A DNA stretch of 64,000 nucleotides from Paractinoplanes durhamensis (lineage in GTDB: Bacteria > Actinomycetota > Actinomycetes > Mycobacteriales > Micromonosporaceae), in NCBI RefSeq assembly GCF_016862175.1, contig NZ_BOML01000010.1, forward strand, positions 1 to 64,000, written 5' to 3'. The notes under the pieces were generated by a model. That model had not been told where the DNA came from, searched no databases, and was given only the letters and a program-made list of their open reading frames with translations. Made by a program: the position numbers and the translations under genes. Shown here one piece after another: positions 1 through 7,807 of this stretch. The stretch's first letter is position 1, and each line of letters begins with the position of its first letter.

Positions 1-42
1 ACCAAGTACCCCGTGGGTCCCGAGCTGGGCGGGCACCGCCAA

Positions 43-207
43 GCCCAACCCACACCTCGCGAGTACCTCAGCCACTCCACCCACACTCCGCCAGTGCCTC
101 ACCGCCCCAACCCACACCCGGCAGGGCCTCACCCACCCCAACCCACACCCCGGCAGGGCCTCACCCGCCCCAACCCACACCCCGCCAGTGCCTCGCTGCC
201 CCAACCC
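43..207. repeat. Degenerate tandem repeat, period about 30-32 bp
   Basis: Four imperfect copies begin at 92, 122, 154 and 186, each opening with CAGKGCCTC and continuing with a C-rich CCCAACCCACACC block; a looser copy precedes them. The tract lies upstream of the fliJ promoter. A reading frame is open through it on both strands, but the Pro/His-rich translation looks like repeat translation rather than a protein. Nothing else is recognisable in positions 1-240. Confidence 0.7.
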
Positions 208-244
208 CGCGGCCGGCGAGGACGGCGGGCGGCTGCAAAAAAGC

Positions 245-262
245 GGGGTGCATCTCGGGTGC
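245..262 (-). promoter_or_regulatory. TcrA-box-like direct repeat upstream of fliJ
   Basis: Read on the minus strand this is GCACCCG, 4 nt, GCACCCC. It matches, with one mismatch, the direct repeat I recall for the Actinoplanes missouriensis regulator TcrA (GCA(A/C)CCG-n4-GCA(A/C)CCG). It ends 5 nt before the -35 element of the putative fliJ promoter. Its orientation is opposite to the gene. The assignment rests on motif similarity only. Confidence 0.45.
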
Positions 263-266
263 AGCA

Positions 267-294
267 CTCAGCGGAACGCGGTCTGGGCCGAAGC
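267..294 (+). promoter_or_regulatory. FliA-type promoter for fliJ
   Basis: CTCA (267-270), a 16-nt spacer, then GCCGAAGC (287-294), which fits the flagellar sigma factor pattern CTCA-n15/17-GCCGAWNN. Predicted transcription starts near 301, about 40 nt before the fliJ start. The same architecture recurs before flgD, flbD, fliM and cheA in this window. Confidence 0.65.
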
Positions 295-340
295 CATGGT
301 TGAGGAGTTCTGCCCGGATTAGCGCTTGGAGGCGTACACC

Positions 341-778
341 TTGAAACGGATTTTTGGACTTGCACCTGTTCTTCGTGCTCGCAAGGCTCAAGAAGACGCT
401 GCCCGTGGTGCTGTCAATCAGTCGCGTGCCGAGATCCGCGACGCCCAGGCCCTTGTCAAGCGTCGTTCTCTTCAACTCGTTGGCGCGGAAGCGCCCTCTG
501 AGGGGTCGGCTCGGGCCATGGTTGCCTCGCTTGTCGCGCGGCAGTCGCTGGCCGCCTGTCTCTTTGACGCGCAGCGCATGGTGACCGACGCCGAGGAGGT
601 CGAGCGGGAGCGGCTGGCCGTTCTCGCCGACGCGGCCAAGCGCCGCCGGGCCGTCGAGATGATGGCCGAGCGGCACGCCGAGATGGTCCGGGTCCACGAC
701 CTGCGCACCGACCAGGCGTCGCTGGACGAGCTGGCCACCACCTCCAAAGCCCGTAACGCCGCTCGCGGTCTCGCCTAG
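341..778 (+). CDS. fliJ: Flagellar export protein FliJ
   Basis: A 145-residue, highly charged, probably all-helical protein with the size and coiled-coil character of FliJ, the stalk-like protein that couples the FliI ATPase ring to the FlhA export gate and acts as a chaperone-escort factor. Position supports the call, since it precedes a flagellar hydrolase and fliK. The TTG at 341 is preferred over the in-frame TTG at 326 because GGAGG at 328-332 lies 8 nt before it. Sequence conservation in FliJ is low, so the call rests on size, composition and context. It appears to head its own transcription unit. Confidence 0.75.
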   Translation: MKRIFGLAPVLRARKAQEDAARGAVNQSRAEIRDAQALVKRRSLQLVGAEAPSEGSARAMVASLVARQSLAACLFDAQRMVTDAEEVERERLAVLADAAKRRRAVEMMAERHAEMVRVHDLRTDQASLDELATTSKARNAARGLA

Positions 779-789
779 GGGAGCCATAG

Positions 790-1782
790 ATGCCGACGAT
801 GGGCGTCAGCGGGGTTCTCTCCCGCATCCAGCAATTGCAGGGTCAGCTCGGCCTTACTCCGCCCACCCCGGAGATCGCGCCCGGCACGGTGATCAGCAAG
901 CCGGGCGACAAGTCGTTCGCGTCGGCGCTGACCGACGCCACCGGCGCCCCGCTGCCGACCATCGGCGGCGGCACCTCCGGCGACGACGTGGTGGCTTCGG
1001 CGAAGAAATACCTCGGCACGCCGTACGTCTTCGGCAGCACCAATCCGGACAAGGGTCTCGACTGTTCCGGCCTGGTCCAGAAGACCTACGCCGACCTGGG
1101 CATCCAGCTGCCCCGCAACTCGTGGCAGCAGGCCAAGGCCGGCCAGCCGGTGGCGAGTCTGGCCGAGGCGAAGCCGGGCGACATCCTGGCTTTCGACTCG
1201 CCGGTCGACCACGTCGGCATCTACCTCGGCGACAACAAGATGATCGCGGCGCCCAAGCCCGGCGACCACGTCAAGATCCAGAAAGTCTGGGAGACGCCCA
1301 CCCAGATCCGCCGGGTGGTCGGCGACTCGGCCACGGTCGCGGCCCAGAACATGGCTTCGGTGCGCCCGGCTGCTCTCGCCAACTCCGGCGCGCTGCCCGG
1401 CGTCCCGTACGGCGACCTGTTCGTCAAGGCCGGCGCCAAGTACGGCGTCTCGCCGAAGCTGCTCGCCGCGGTCGCCAAGGTCGAGTCCGGCTACAACCCG
1501 CAGGCCGTCAGCAAGGTCGGCGCCCGCGGCCTGATGCAGCTCATGCCGTCCACCGCCAAGGGCCTCGGCGTCGACAACGCGTTCGACCCCGAGCAAGCCA
1601 TCTTCGGCGGGGCCAAGCTGCTCGCCCGCAACCTGCGTGAGTTCAAGTCGGTGCCGCTGGCGCTGGCCGCCTACAACGCGGGCGGTGGCGCGGTGAAGAA
1701 GTACGACGGCATCCCGCCGTTCGCCGAGACCCAGGCGTACGTGCCGAAGGTCCAGAAGGCTCTCGCCGCCCTCGGCGGCTGA
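790..1782 (+). CDS. Flagellar peptidoglycan hydrolase: NlpC/P60 plus lytic transglycosylase
   Basis: A 330-residue protein with two wall-cutting domains. Residues about 65-175 form an NlpC/P60 peptidase (Cys92 in DCSGLV, His141 in DHVGIY, His160). Residues about 205-325 form a soluble lytic transglycosylase domain with catalytic Glu232 in KVESGYNPQ, followed by GLMQLMPSTA and AAYNAGGGAV. There is no signal peptide, although both domains must act outside the membrane; the N-terminus (VSGVLSRIQQL) could be a flagellar export signal. It lies between fliJ and fliK and probably opens the wall for the rod, as FlgJ does elsewhere, with a different domain set. Confidence 0.85.
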   Translation: MPTMGVSGVLSRIQQLQGQLGLTPPTPEIAPGTVISKPGDKSFASALTDATGAPLPTIGGGTSGDDVVASAKKYLGTPYVFGSTNPDKGLDCSGLVQKTYADLGIQLPRNSWQQAKAGQPVASLAEAKPGDILAFDSPVDHVGIYLGDNKMIAAPKPGDHVKIQKVWETPTQIRRVVGDSATVAAQNMASVRPAALANSGALPGVPYGDLFVKAGAKYGVSPKLLAAVAKVESGYNPQAVSKVGARGLMQLMPSTAKGLGVDNAFDPEQAIFGGAKLLARNLREFKSVPLALAAYNAGGGAVKKYDGIPPFAETQAYVPKVQKALAALGG

Positions 1783-1823
1783 CCTCCAAGACGCACTGAA
1801 CCACTTCAGAGCAGGAGATCCGC

Positions 1824-3803
1824 ATGAAGATGCCGAGTTCCGTCTCCGGTACCGATCGGACGACCGCGGCCGACGCCGCGCGGCGGACGCATGGCAAACG
1901 CGGCGACGGCGAGGAGTTCGGCTCGGCGCTCTCGGCCGAGCTCGGCCGGCCGGATCGCGAGGACGACGCCGGCCCGGAGCGGACCGCCGGCCGGGACAAT
2001 ACCGAGCGGGCCGCCACCCAGCGGGCCGAGCGCGTCGAGGCGGACCGGGTCGCCGCGGGGCGGGCCGCGCTCGATCGGGCCGCCGCCAACCGGGCCGCGA
2101 ACCGGTCGGCCGAGGACCGGGCCGCCGCGAACCGGGGCGCCCAGGTACGCGACACCGCGGACCGGGCCGACGCCGCCCGCCGCGCGGCCGACCACCGGGC
2201 GGATACCGACCGGCCGGATACCGACCGGGTGGACACGGATCGCGCCGACAGCCGCCGCACCACCGGCCGGGACGGCGCCGACCGGGCCGCCGACGACCGC
2301 ACCGGGACCGATCGGGCCGACCGGAGCAGGGCGGACCAGAGCAGGGCCGACCAGAGCAGGGTGGACCAGGACCGCGACCGCGCCGACGCCACCCCCGGCC
2401 GGGACGACACCGTCGGGACGGCCGAGAAGCCGGTCGAGGCCAAGACGACGGACACCGCCAAGACCGAGGACGCGAAGCCGGCCGACGCCGCGAAGACCGA
2501 CGAGGCCAAGCCGGCCGACGCCGCCGCGACCGACGCCGCGCAGGCCACCGCGGCCGCCGCCACCACCACCGCGTCCGCGGCCGCGATGACCGGCCAGGTC
2601 GCGGCCGTACCCGTACCCGTACCGCAAGTTCCGGCGCCGGATGCCGGCAAAGCCGCCGCCGAAGCCAAGACCGCCGCCGTCGGCGGGATCTCGCCCGCCG
2701 GTGAGCCGGCCGTTGCCGCCCCGGCCACCGGTGCCGCGGCGAACGCGACCACCACGACGACCGGCCCGCAGGAGACCGTCACCAACACCCCGGCCGAGGC
2801 CGCGGCGGTGCCGGCCGGAACCCTGCGCGACGCCGCCGGCAAGCCGGTGACCGGCGCGAACCCCGCGAACGGTCCGGCTCTGCCGGGCGCCCTGGCGGCC
2901 GAGCTCGCGAAGGCGGGCGGACCGTCCACCGAAACCGCCCCCGCCCCGACCACCGCCACCGCCACCGCCGGCCCACTGACCGGGCCCGCCCCGGACCAGG
3001 CGTTGCAGGCGACCGCCGTGACCGGCGCGGCCCCGCCGACCGCCGCGCCGGCGAACGCGACCGCGGACGCCGCCGCCCAGACCGCTCCGGCACCGACCGG
3101 TCCCGCCCCGGACCAGAACCAGCAGCCGACTGCTCCGGACACCGCGACCGCGCCGACGACCGCCGCCCCCGACCGGGCCGCTCCGGACGCCACGACCGGG
3201 CCGGCGACCGGCCTGCCGCCCGCGCCGGCCGCGACCCCCGGTGTCGCCACCGACGGGACCGCCAATCCCGGCGTACTCGGTCAGGCCGGCATTGCCGGAG
3301 TCTCCGGACCGCAAGCCACCGCCCCGGCCGCCCCGGCGGCCGGCACCCCGCCGCCCAGCCCGCAGGGACCGCCACCGCCGGCCGCCGCCCAGGTCGCCGT
3401 GCGGATCATCCCGCTGCGTCTGGATGCCGACGGCATCCACCGGCTGACCGTGCACCTGCACCCGGCCGACCTCGGGCCGGTCCAGGTGGTGGCCGAGATC
3501 CGCAACGGGGACATCAATCTGCAGCTCACCGGCACTACCGACGCGGGCACCGACGCGCTGCGCAACGCGCTCAGCGACCTGCGCCGCGAGCTGGAGGACT
3601 CCGGCTTCGGCAACTGCACGCTCGACCTGCGGCAGGGCACGGCCCAGCAGGAGCAGACCCGGCAGCAGTTCAACGCGCCCGGTTACCCCGGTGGCGGACG
3701 CCGCGGCAACGGCCCGGGCGGGAACGACGCGCCGCCGACGACCGAACCGGCCACCGCGCCGCGGCGGGCACCGGGCAACAGCCGGCTCGACATCCACGCA
3801 TAA
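1824..3803 (+). CDS. fliK: Flagellar hook-length control protein FliK
   Basis: A 659-residue protein, long for FliK, which measures hook length and switches export specificity by contacting FlhB. The C-terminal part (about residues 520-605) is the conserved Flg_hook domain, with LTVHLHPADLGPVQV and a helix ending LRRELEDSGF. The rest is a very long Ala/Pro/Thr/Asp-rich disordered region. Its first third is built of short DR-containing repeats, including three copies of a 15-bp unit near 2324-2370. AGGAG precedes the ATG. It closes the plus-strand unit and is followed by a strong terminator. Confidence 0.85.
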   Translation: MKMPSSVSGTDRTTAADAARRTHGKRGDGEEFGSALSAELGRPDREDDAGPERTAGRDNTERAATQRAERVEADRVAAGRAALDRAAANRAANRSAEDRAAANRGAQVRDTADRADAARRAADHRADTDRPDTDRVDTDRADSRRTTGRDGADRAADDRTGTDRADRSRADQSRADQSRVDQDRDRADATPGRDDTVGTAEKPVEAKTTDTAKTEDAKPADAAKTDEAKPADAAATDAAQATAAAATTTASAAAMTGQVAAVPVPVPQVPAPDAGKAAAEAKTAAVGGISPAGEPAVAAPATGAAANATTTTTGPQETVTNTPAEAAAVPAGTLRDAAGKPVTGANPANGPALPGALAAELAKAGGPSTETAPAPTTATATAGPLTGPAPDQALQATAVTGAAPPTAAPANATADAAAQTAPAPTGPAPDQNQQPTAPDTATAPTTAAPDRAAPDATTGPATGLPPAPAATPGVATDGTANPGVLGQAGIAGVSGPQATAPAAPAAGTPPPSPQGPPPPAAAQVAVRIIPLRLDADGIHRLTVHLHPADLGPVQVVAEIRNGDINLQLTGTTDAGTDALRNALSDLRRELEDSGFGNCTLDLRQGTAQQEQTRQQFNAPGYPGGGRRGNGPGGNDAPPTTEPATAPRRAPGNSRLDIHA

Positions 3804-3811
3804 ATAGAAGC

Positions 3812-3849
3812 GGCGCCGGCGAACACCCGAGAGGGTGTTCGCCGGCGCC
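3812..3849. terminator. Bidirectional terminator between fliK and the minus-strand flagellar block
   Basis: A perfect 16-bp inverted repeat (3812-3827 and 3834-3849) around a 6-nt loop, lying between two convergent genes. The plus side is followed by a short CCTTT tract. It should stop transcription from both directions. Confidence 0.85.
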
Positions 3850-3862
3850 GTCCTTTGTGCTT

Positions 3863-4099
3863 CTAGGCCTCGCGCACGTCGACCGGGGTGGGCGTGACAG
3901 CGGTGGCTTCCCCACCATCGCCGTTCCGCCCGTACCCCGCCGTCACGAATCGCAATGCGGCCAGCAGCAGTGCCGCGATCGGCACCGCGATGATGAACCG
4001 GATCATGACGTCGGTGAGGTCCAGCTGATCGAGCACGTACCGGTACAACGCAGGCGCGCTGATCACGAATGCGAACAGCAGGACCGACGGACGGATCAT
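3863..4099 (-). CDS. Small two-helix membrane protein after the flhF-like gene
   Basis: A 78-residue protein with two hydrophobic segments (about residues 4-20 and 34-54) and a hydrophilic tail. The ATG overlaps the stop of the upstream gene by one base (TAATG), so translation is probably coupled, and this start is preferred over longer in-frame starts that lie inside that gene. I do not recognise the family. The size and two helices superficially recall FliQ, which is missing from its normal place, but I see no FliQ sequence motif. It is the last gene of the minus-strand flagellar block. Confidence 0.6.
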   Translation of the reverse strand: MIRPSVLLFAFVISAPALYRYVLDQLDLTDVMIRFIIAVPIAALLLAALRFVTAGYGRNGDGGEATAVTPTPVDVREA

Positions 4100-5691
4100 T
4101 ACCGCACCGGACGCGACGCCCGCCGAGGCGGCGCCGCCACCGGCATCACGTCGGTCGCGATCCGCGCGCAGAGCATGGCGGCCCACGCGTGCGGAGTGGC
4201 CTGCTTACCGTCCAGCGAGAAGATCGGCAGGTCCAGGCCGAGTACCGAGGCCGGGTCCTGGGTCAGCTCCACGCCGTGCACCACCAGCGACTCGACCTCG
4301 CCGAGCGTGCGCAGGTGGCGGGCCGTGTCGGCGGTCTTGCGGGTGGCGTCGACGATCGCCCAGACCGCGGTGGCCCCGATCGCGTCGCACATCTCGTTGA
4401 CCCAGAGCGGGTCGGTGCCACCCACCGGTGCGTCCAGCACGACGACCCAGGCCTGCTCGGCGTTGTGCAGCTTGTCCACCCGGGACTCGGCCGCTTCCCG
4501 GTTGGGAATCAGCCGGGACGAGTGCAGCCCGGTGCCGGCCGTGGTCGGCGCGGCGAGGAGAAGGTGGTTCTCCGGCACGCCGATCTGGTCCAGCAGGTGA
4601 CGAGCGATGGGTACGCCGAGGTTGATGTCCCCGGCCAGGACGAGGATCTCGCCCGGCCCGTCCGGGATACCCGGCGCCGAGGGCCGCGCGGCCAGCACGC
4701 TCAGCACCCCCGCGTACGTGTCGGCCCCGGTGATCTGGCCGGCCATCGCCTCCGGCATGCCGACCGAGATCAGGTTGCGGATCACCGGGTCGCTGTCGGC
4801 GATCGGTGCGGCCACGGCCGGCTGCGACGCCGGCGTGATCGGCTTCAGCCCGAAGGCCTCGGCCGCCGAGATCACCGGCGTCTCGATCGTCTCCTCCACC
4901 GGCGGCTCGTCCACCTCGACCGCGCTGGCACCGAGGCCGCCGATCCGATCGGCCAGACTGGGTTGGGCCGGACCGGGCTGGGGCTGCGCGTGCTGCGCGA
5001 CGTGCGCCGTCGGCTCGGCGGCCGGAGCCGGCGGGGCCGACACGACCGGTGCGGTCGCCTTGGGCGGGTGGTTCACCGGTGCCTCCGTGGTCGCGGCCGG
5101 CCGGAACGGGCGCACCGTCGGCGCGTCCTCGCCGCGCAGTGGCACCCCCGCCTTCGGCCGGGGCGGATTCCGCTCGGCCTCCGGCATCGGTGCGTGCCCG
5201 GTGGTCTCCAGGCCGGCCATCAGCTCGGCGAACGCCGCGTTGGTGTCGCTGTGCGCGGCACCCCGGCCCTCGTCGGCGCCGAAGTTGGTCTCCGGCCCAG
5301 CAGCCGGCCCCGCGGCCGGCCGGGCCGCCGGGCGGGAGAATGTCGTCTCCCCCGGCCGGGCCTGGCCGAAAGCGGCCGGCGTCACCGTCCGGGCCGCCTG
5401 TGGGCGTCCCGGTTCGTCCAGTCGGTCCTGCGATTCGGCCCGTTCCAGCAATCGTTCCAGCGTGTGGCCGTTATCCGGGTTCGTACTCCGTTTCGCCATG
5501 TCAGTCCTGTCCTCGTTCGGGTCCGGCACCTCCACGGATAGCTCGTAATGCTGCTTCGCGAAGAAGCCCCCGACTCCGCCACTGCGGACTTTGTCGGCTG
5601 AGATGATCCGGACACCGGAGCCGTACTCATCGCGTACCTGAGCCAGCAGTGGCTCGATGGCCGGTCCCTCAAGCAGCACCCGCGTAGGCAC
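4099..5691 (-). CDS. FlhF-like protein with degenerate GTPase motifs
   Basis: A 530-residue protein. The first 55 residues (ending in KVRSGGVGGFFAKQHYELSV) match the FlhF N-terminus, and the C-terminal 180 residues follow the layout of the FlhF SRP-type GTPase domain. FlhF normally places the flagellum and recruits FliF. Here the P-loop position reads LAGDINLGVPI (near residue 352) with no GKT, DTAGR is replaced by VLDAPVG, and TKLDE by VHGVELT. The LPIFSLDGKQ segment near the end corresponds to the FlhF LPIxYLTTGQ region. The middle 250 residues are Pro/Ala-rich. The GTG start lies 23 nt inside flhA. GTP binding is unlikely. Confidence 0.7.
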   Translation of the reverse strand: MPTRVLLEGPAIEPLLAQVRDEYGSGVRIISADKVRSGGVGGFFAKQHYELSVEVPDPNEDRTDMAKRSTNPDNGHTLERLLERAESQDRLDEPGRPQAARTVTPAAFGQARPGETTFSRPAARPAAGPAAGPETNFGADEGRGAAHSDTNAAFAELMAGLETTGHAPMPEAERNPPRPKAGVPLRGEDAPTVRPFRPAATTEAPVNHPPKATAPVVSAPPAPAAEPTAHVAQHAQPQPGPAQPSLADRIGGLGASAVEVDEPPVEETIETPVISAAEAFGLKPITPASQPAVAAPIADSDPVIRNLISVGMPEAMAGQITGADTYAGVLSVLAARPSAPGIPDGPGEILVLAGDINLGVPIARHLLDQIGVPENHLLLAAPTTAGTGLHSSRLIPNREAAESRVDKLHNAEQAWVVVLDAPVGGTDPLWVNEMCDAIGATAVWAIVDATRKTADTARHLRTLGEVESLVVHGVELTQDPASVLGLDLPIFSLDGKQATPHAWAAMLCARIATDVMPVAAPPRRASRPVR

Positions 5692-7714
5692 CGTTCACCA
5701 CCCCTATCGTCTCGATCTGTGCTGTGGAACCAGAGATTTCGCCGTACGACAGCACCTGCACCCGGCGTGAACCGGCGCGTAGCAGACGCATCAGTGGAAG
5801 CCGCAGCTGTGGCGAGCAGGCGAGCACGGGCGAGAGGCCCTGTTGCTCGGCGGTCTCGGCCAGGCGGGCGGCCTCGCTGACGATCGCCTCGGCGCGCAAA
5901 CCGTCGATCGCCATGAAGGCTCCCGTCTCGCTGGGCCGCAACGATTCGAGCAGTTGTTGCTCGAGCATGGGGTCGAGGGTGATCACCGTGAGCCGGCCGC
6001 CGGTGACGTACTGGGCGGCGATGGCCGGGCCGAGCGCGGCTCGCGCCGACTCCACCAGGCTGTCCTGGTCGACGGAGATCTTCGCTCTCAGCGAGAGCGC
6101 CTCGAAGATTCGGACCAGGTCGCGAATGGGCACGCCCTCGTCCAGCATGGCCTGCAGCACCTTCTGGATCTGACCGAGGCTGAGGACAGCCGGGGTCAGC
6201 TCCTCCACGACGACCGGGTGCGTGCGCTTCACCATCTCGGTCAGCGCCCGGACGTCCTCGCGGCCGAGGAGCCGGCTCGCGTTGCTGCGGACCACTTCGG
6301 CCAGGTGCGTGATGATCACGCTGGCCCGGTCGACGACCGTCGCTCCGGAGAGCTCGGCCTGGTAGTGCAGTTCGGCCGGTACCCACTTGCCGGGCAGGCC
6401 GAAGACTGGTTCGACACCGGCACGGCCGGGCAGCCCCTGCAGCCCGTCGCCGATCGCCAGCACCGTGCCGGGCGGGGCTTCGCCGGTGCCGGCGTCCACC
6501 CCGGAGATCCGGATCGCGTACGAGGAGAGCGGGAGATCCAGGTCGTCCCGGGTGCGCACCGGCGGCATGATCACCCCGAGTTCCATGGCCATCTTGCGGC
6601 GCAGGGCGCGAACCCGGTCGAGCAGGTCGCCGCTGCTGGTGTCGACCAGGTCGACCAGGTCGGGCGAGAGCGCGAGCTCGAGCGGGTCGACCCGCATCTC
6701 GCCGAGCAGCTGTTCCGGCGAGTCGGGGGCCGGCATGTCGACCGCCTCGGCGACCGCCGCGGCCTCGGCCTCCGGCACCGGGTCCTTGACCCGCTGCGCG
6801 ATCACCAGCACCAGCACGCCGACGATCAGGAACGGGACCTTGGGCAGCCCGGGGATGACGCAGAGGGCGAGCGCGGCGCCGCCGGCGATGCGCAGGGCCA
6901 GCTTGTTCTGGCCGAGTTGCTCGGTGACGCTGGTGCCCATGTCGCCGGAGGTCGCCGACCGGGTCACGATCAGACCGGTGGCCACCGAGAGCAGCAGGGC
7001 CGGGACCTGGGAGACCAGGCCGTCGCCGACGCTCAGCAGGCTGTAGTGGTTCATCGCGTCGGAGGCCGACATGCCCTGCTGGATCAGGCCGACGGCGAAG
7101 CCGCCGACCAGGTTGATCACGGTGATGATGACGGCCGCGATCGCGTCGCCCTTGACGAACTTGGACCCACCGTCCATGGCGCCGTAGAACTCGGCCTCGG
7201 CGCCCACCTCGGCCCGCCGCTTCTTGGCCTGGTCCTCGTCGATCAGCCCGGCGTTGAGGTCGGCGTCGATCGCCATCTGCTTGCCGGGCATGGCGTCGAG
7301 GGTGAAGCGGGCGCCGACCTCGGCGACCCGCTCGGCACCCTTGGTCACCACGACCATCTGGACGATCACCAGGATCAGGAAGATGACCAGGCCGATGACC
7401 AGGTTGCCACCGACCACGAAGCTGCCGAACGCGTGGATCACCTTGCCGGCGTCGCCGTCGCGCAGCACCAGCCGGGTGGCGCTGATGTTGAGCGCGAGCC
7501 GGAACAGGGTGGCGACCAGCAGCAGCGCCGGGAAGACCGCGAAGTCGAGCGGCTTCTGGACGAACATACTGGTGAGAAGGATGAGAAGGGCCGCCGTGAT
7601 GTTCAGCGCGATGAAAAGATCGAGCAGGAACGTCGGCAACGGGACGACCATCATGATGATGATGCCGATGACCCCGATGGGGACGGCTAGTCGGCTCACG
7701 TTGCGCTTCTTCAC
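5669..7714 (-). CDS. flhA: Flagellar export gate protein FlhA
   Basis: A 681-residue integral membrane protein forming the nonameric export gate of the flagellar type III secretion system. The N-terminal half holds about eight transmembrane helices and the FHIPEP-family signature region (LFRLALNISATRLVL near residues 66-80), then the conserved cytoplasmic loop with DAMPGKQMAIDADLNAG. The C-terminal half is the soluble domain that docks chaperone-substrate complexes. The length is normal for the family. The 93 nt before it hold no clear hairpin, so it may be cotranscribed with flhB. Confidence 0.95.
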   Translation of the reverse strand: MKKRNVSRLAVPIGVIGIIIMMVVPLPTFLLDLFIALNITAALLILLTSMFVQKPLDFAVFPALLLVATLFRLALNISATRLVLRDGDAGKVIHAFGSFVVGGNLVIGLVIFLILVIVQMVVVTKGAERVAEVGARFTLDAMPGKQMAIDADLNAGLIDEDQAKKRRAEVGAEAEFYGAMDGGSKFVKGDAIAAVIITVINLVGGFAVGLIQQGMSASDAMNHYSLLSVGDGLVSQVPALLLSVATGLIVTRSATSGDMGTSVTEQLGQNKLALRIAGGAALALCVIPGLPKVPFLIVGVLVLVIAQRVKDPVPEAEAAAVAEAVDMPAPDSPEQLLGEMRVDPLELALSPDLVDLVDTSSGDLLDRVRALRRKMAMELGVIMPPVRTRDDLDLPLSSYAIRISGVDAGTGEAPPGTVLAIGDGLQGLPGRAGVEPVFGLPGKWVPAELHYQAELSGATVVDRASVIITHLAEVVRSNASRLLGREDVRALTEMVKRTHPVVVEELTPAVLSLGQIQKVLQAMLDEGVPIRDLVRIFEALSLRAKISVDQDSLVESARAALGPAIAAQYVTGGRLTVITLDPMLEQQLLESLRPSETGAFMAIDGLRAEAIVSEAARLAETAEQQGLSPVLACSPQLRLPLMRLLRAGSRRVQVLSYGEISGSTAQIETIGVVNGAYAGAA

Positions 7715-7807
7715 GGCACCTTCCCGAGCACAGGGTGTAGCTCACCCCTTCACGCAGAGTCTCCCCCGTACGAGGGACGCATGTGAGGAAATCTCCTAAA
7801 AACTCGG

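Noticed and set aside
43-207. Repeat tract as a CRISPR array.
   Set aside because: The copies are contiguous and diverged, with no unique spacers between them and no cas genes nearby.
1643-3265. Long open frames antisense to fliK (540 and 663 codons).
   Set aside because: They are GC-rich mirror frames of the repetitive fliK sequence, consisting of Ala/Ser/Arg or Gly/Arg runs with no domain.
3863-4099. The 78-residue two-helix protein as the missing FliQ.
   Set aside because: Helix number and size fit loosely, but I see no FliQ sequence motif and it is in the wrong place. Left open as a test.
5382-7745. A 787-codon frame on the minus strand overlapping flhA in another frame.
   Set aside because: It is an Arg/Gly/Ala-rich shadow of flhA; the FlhA frame has all the family motifs.
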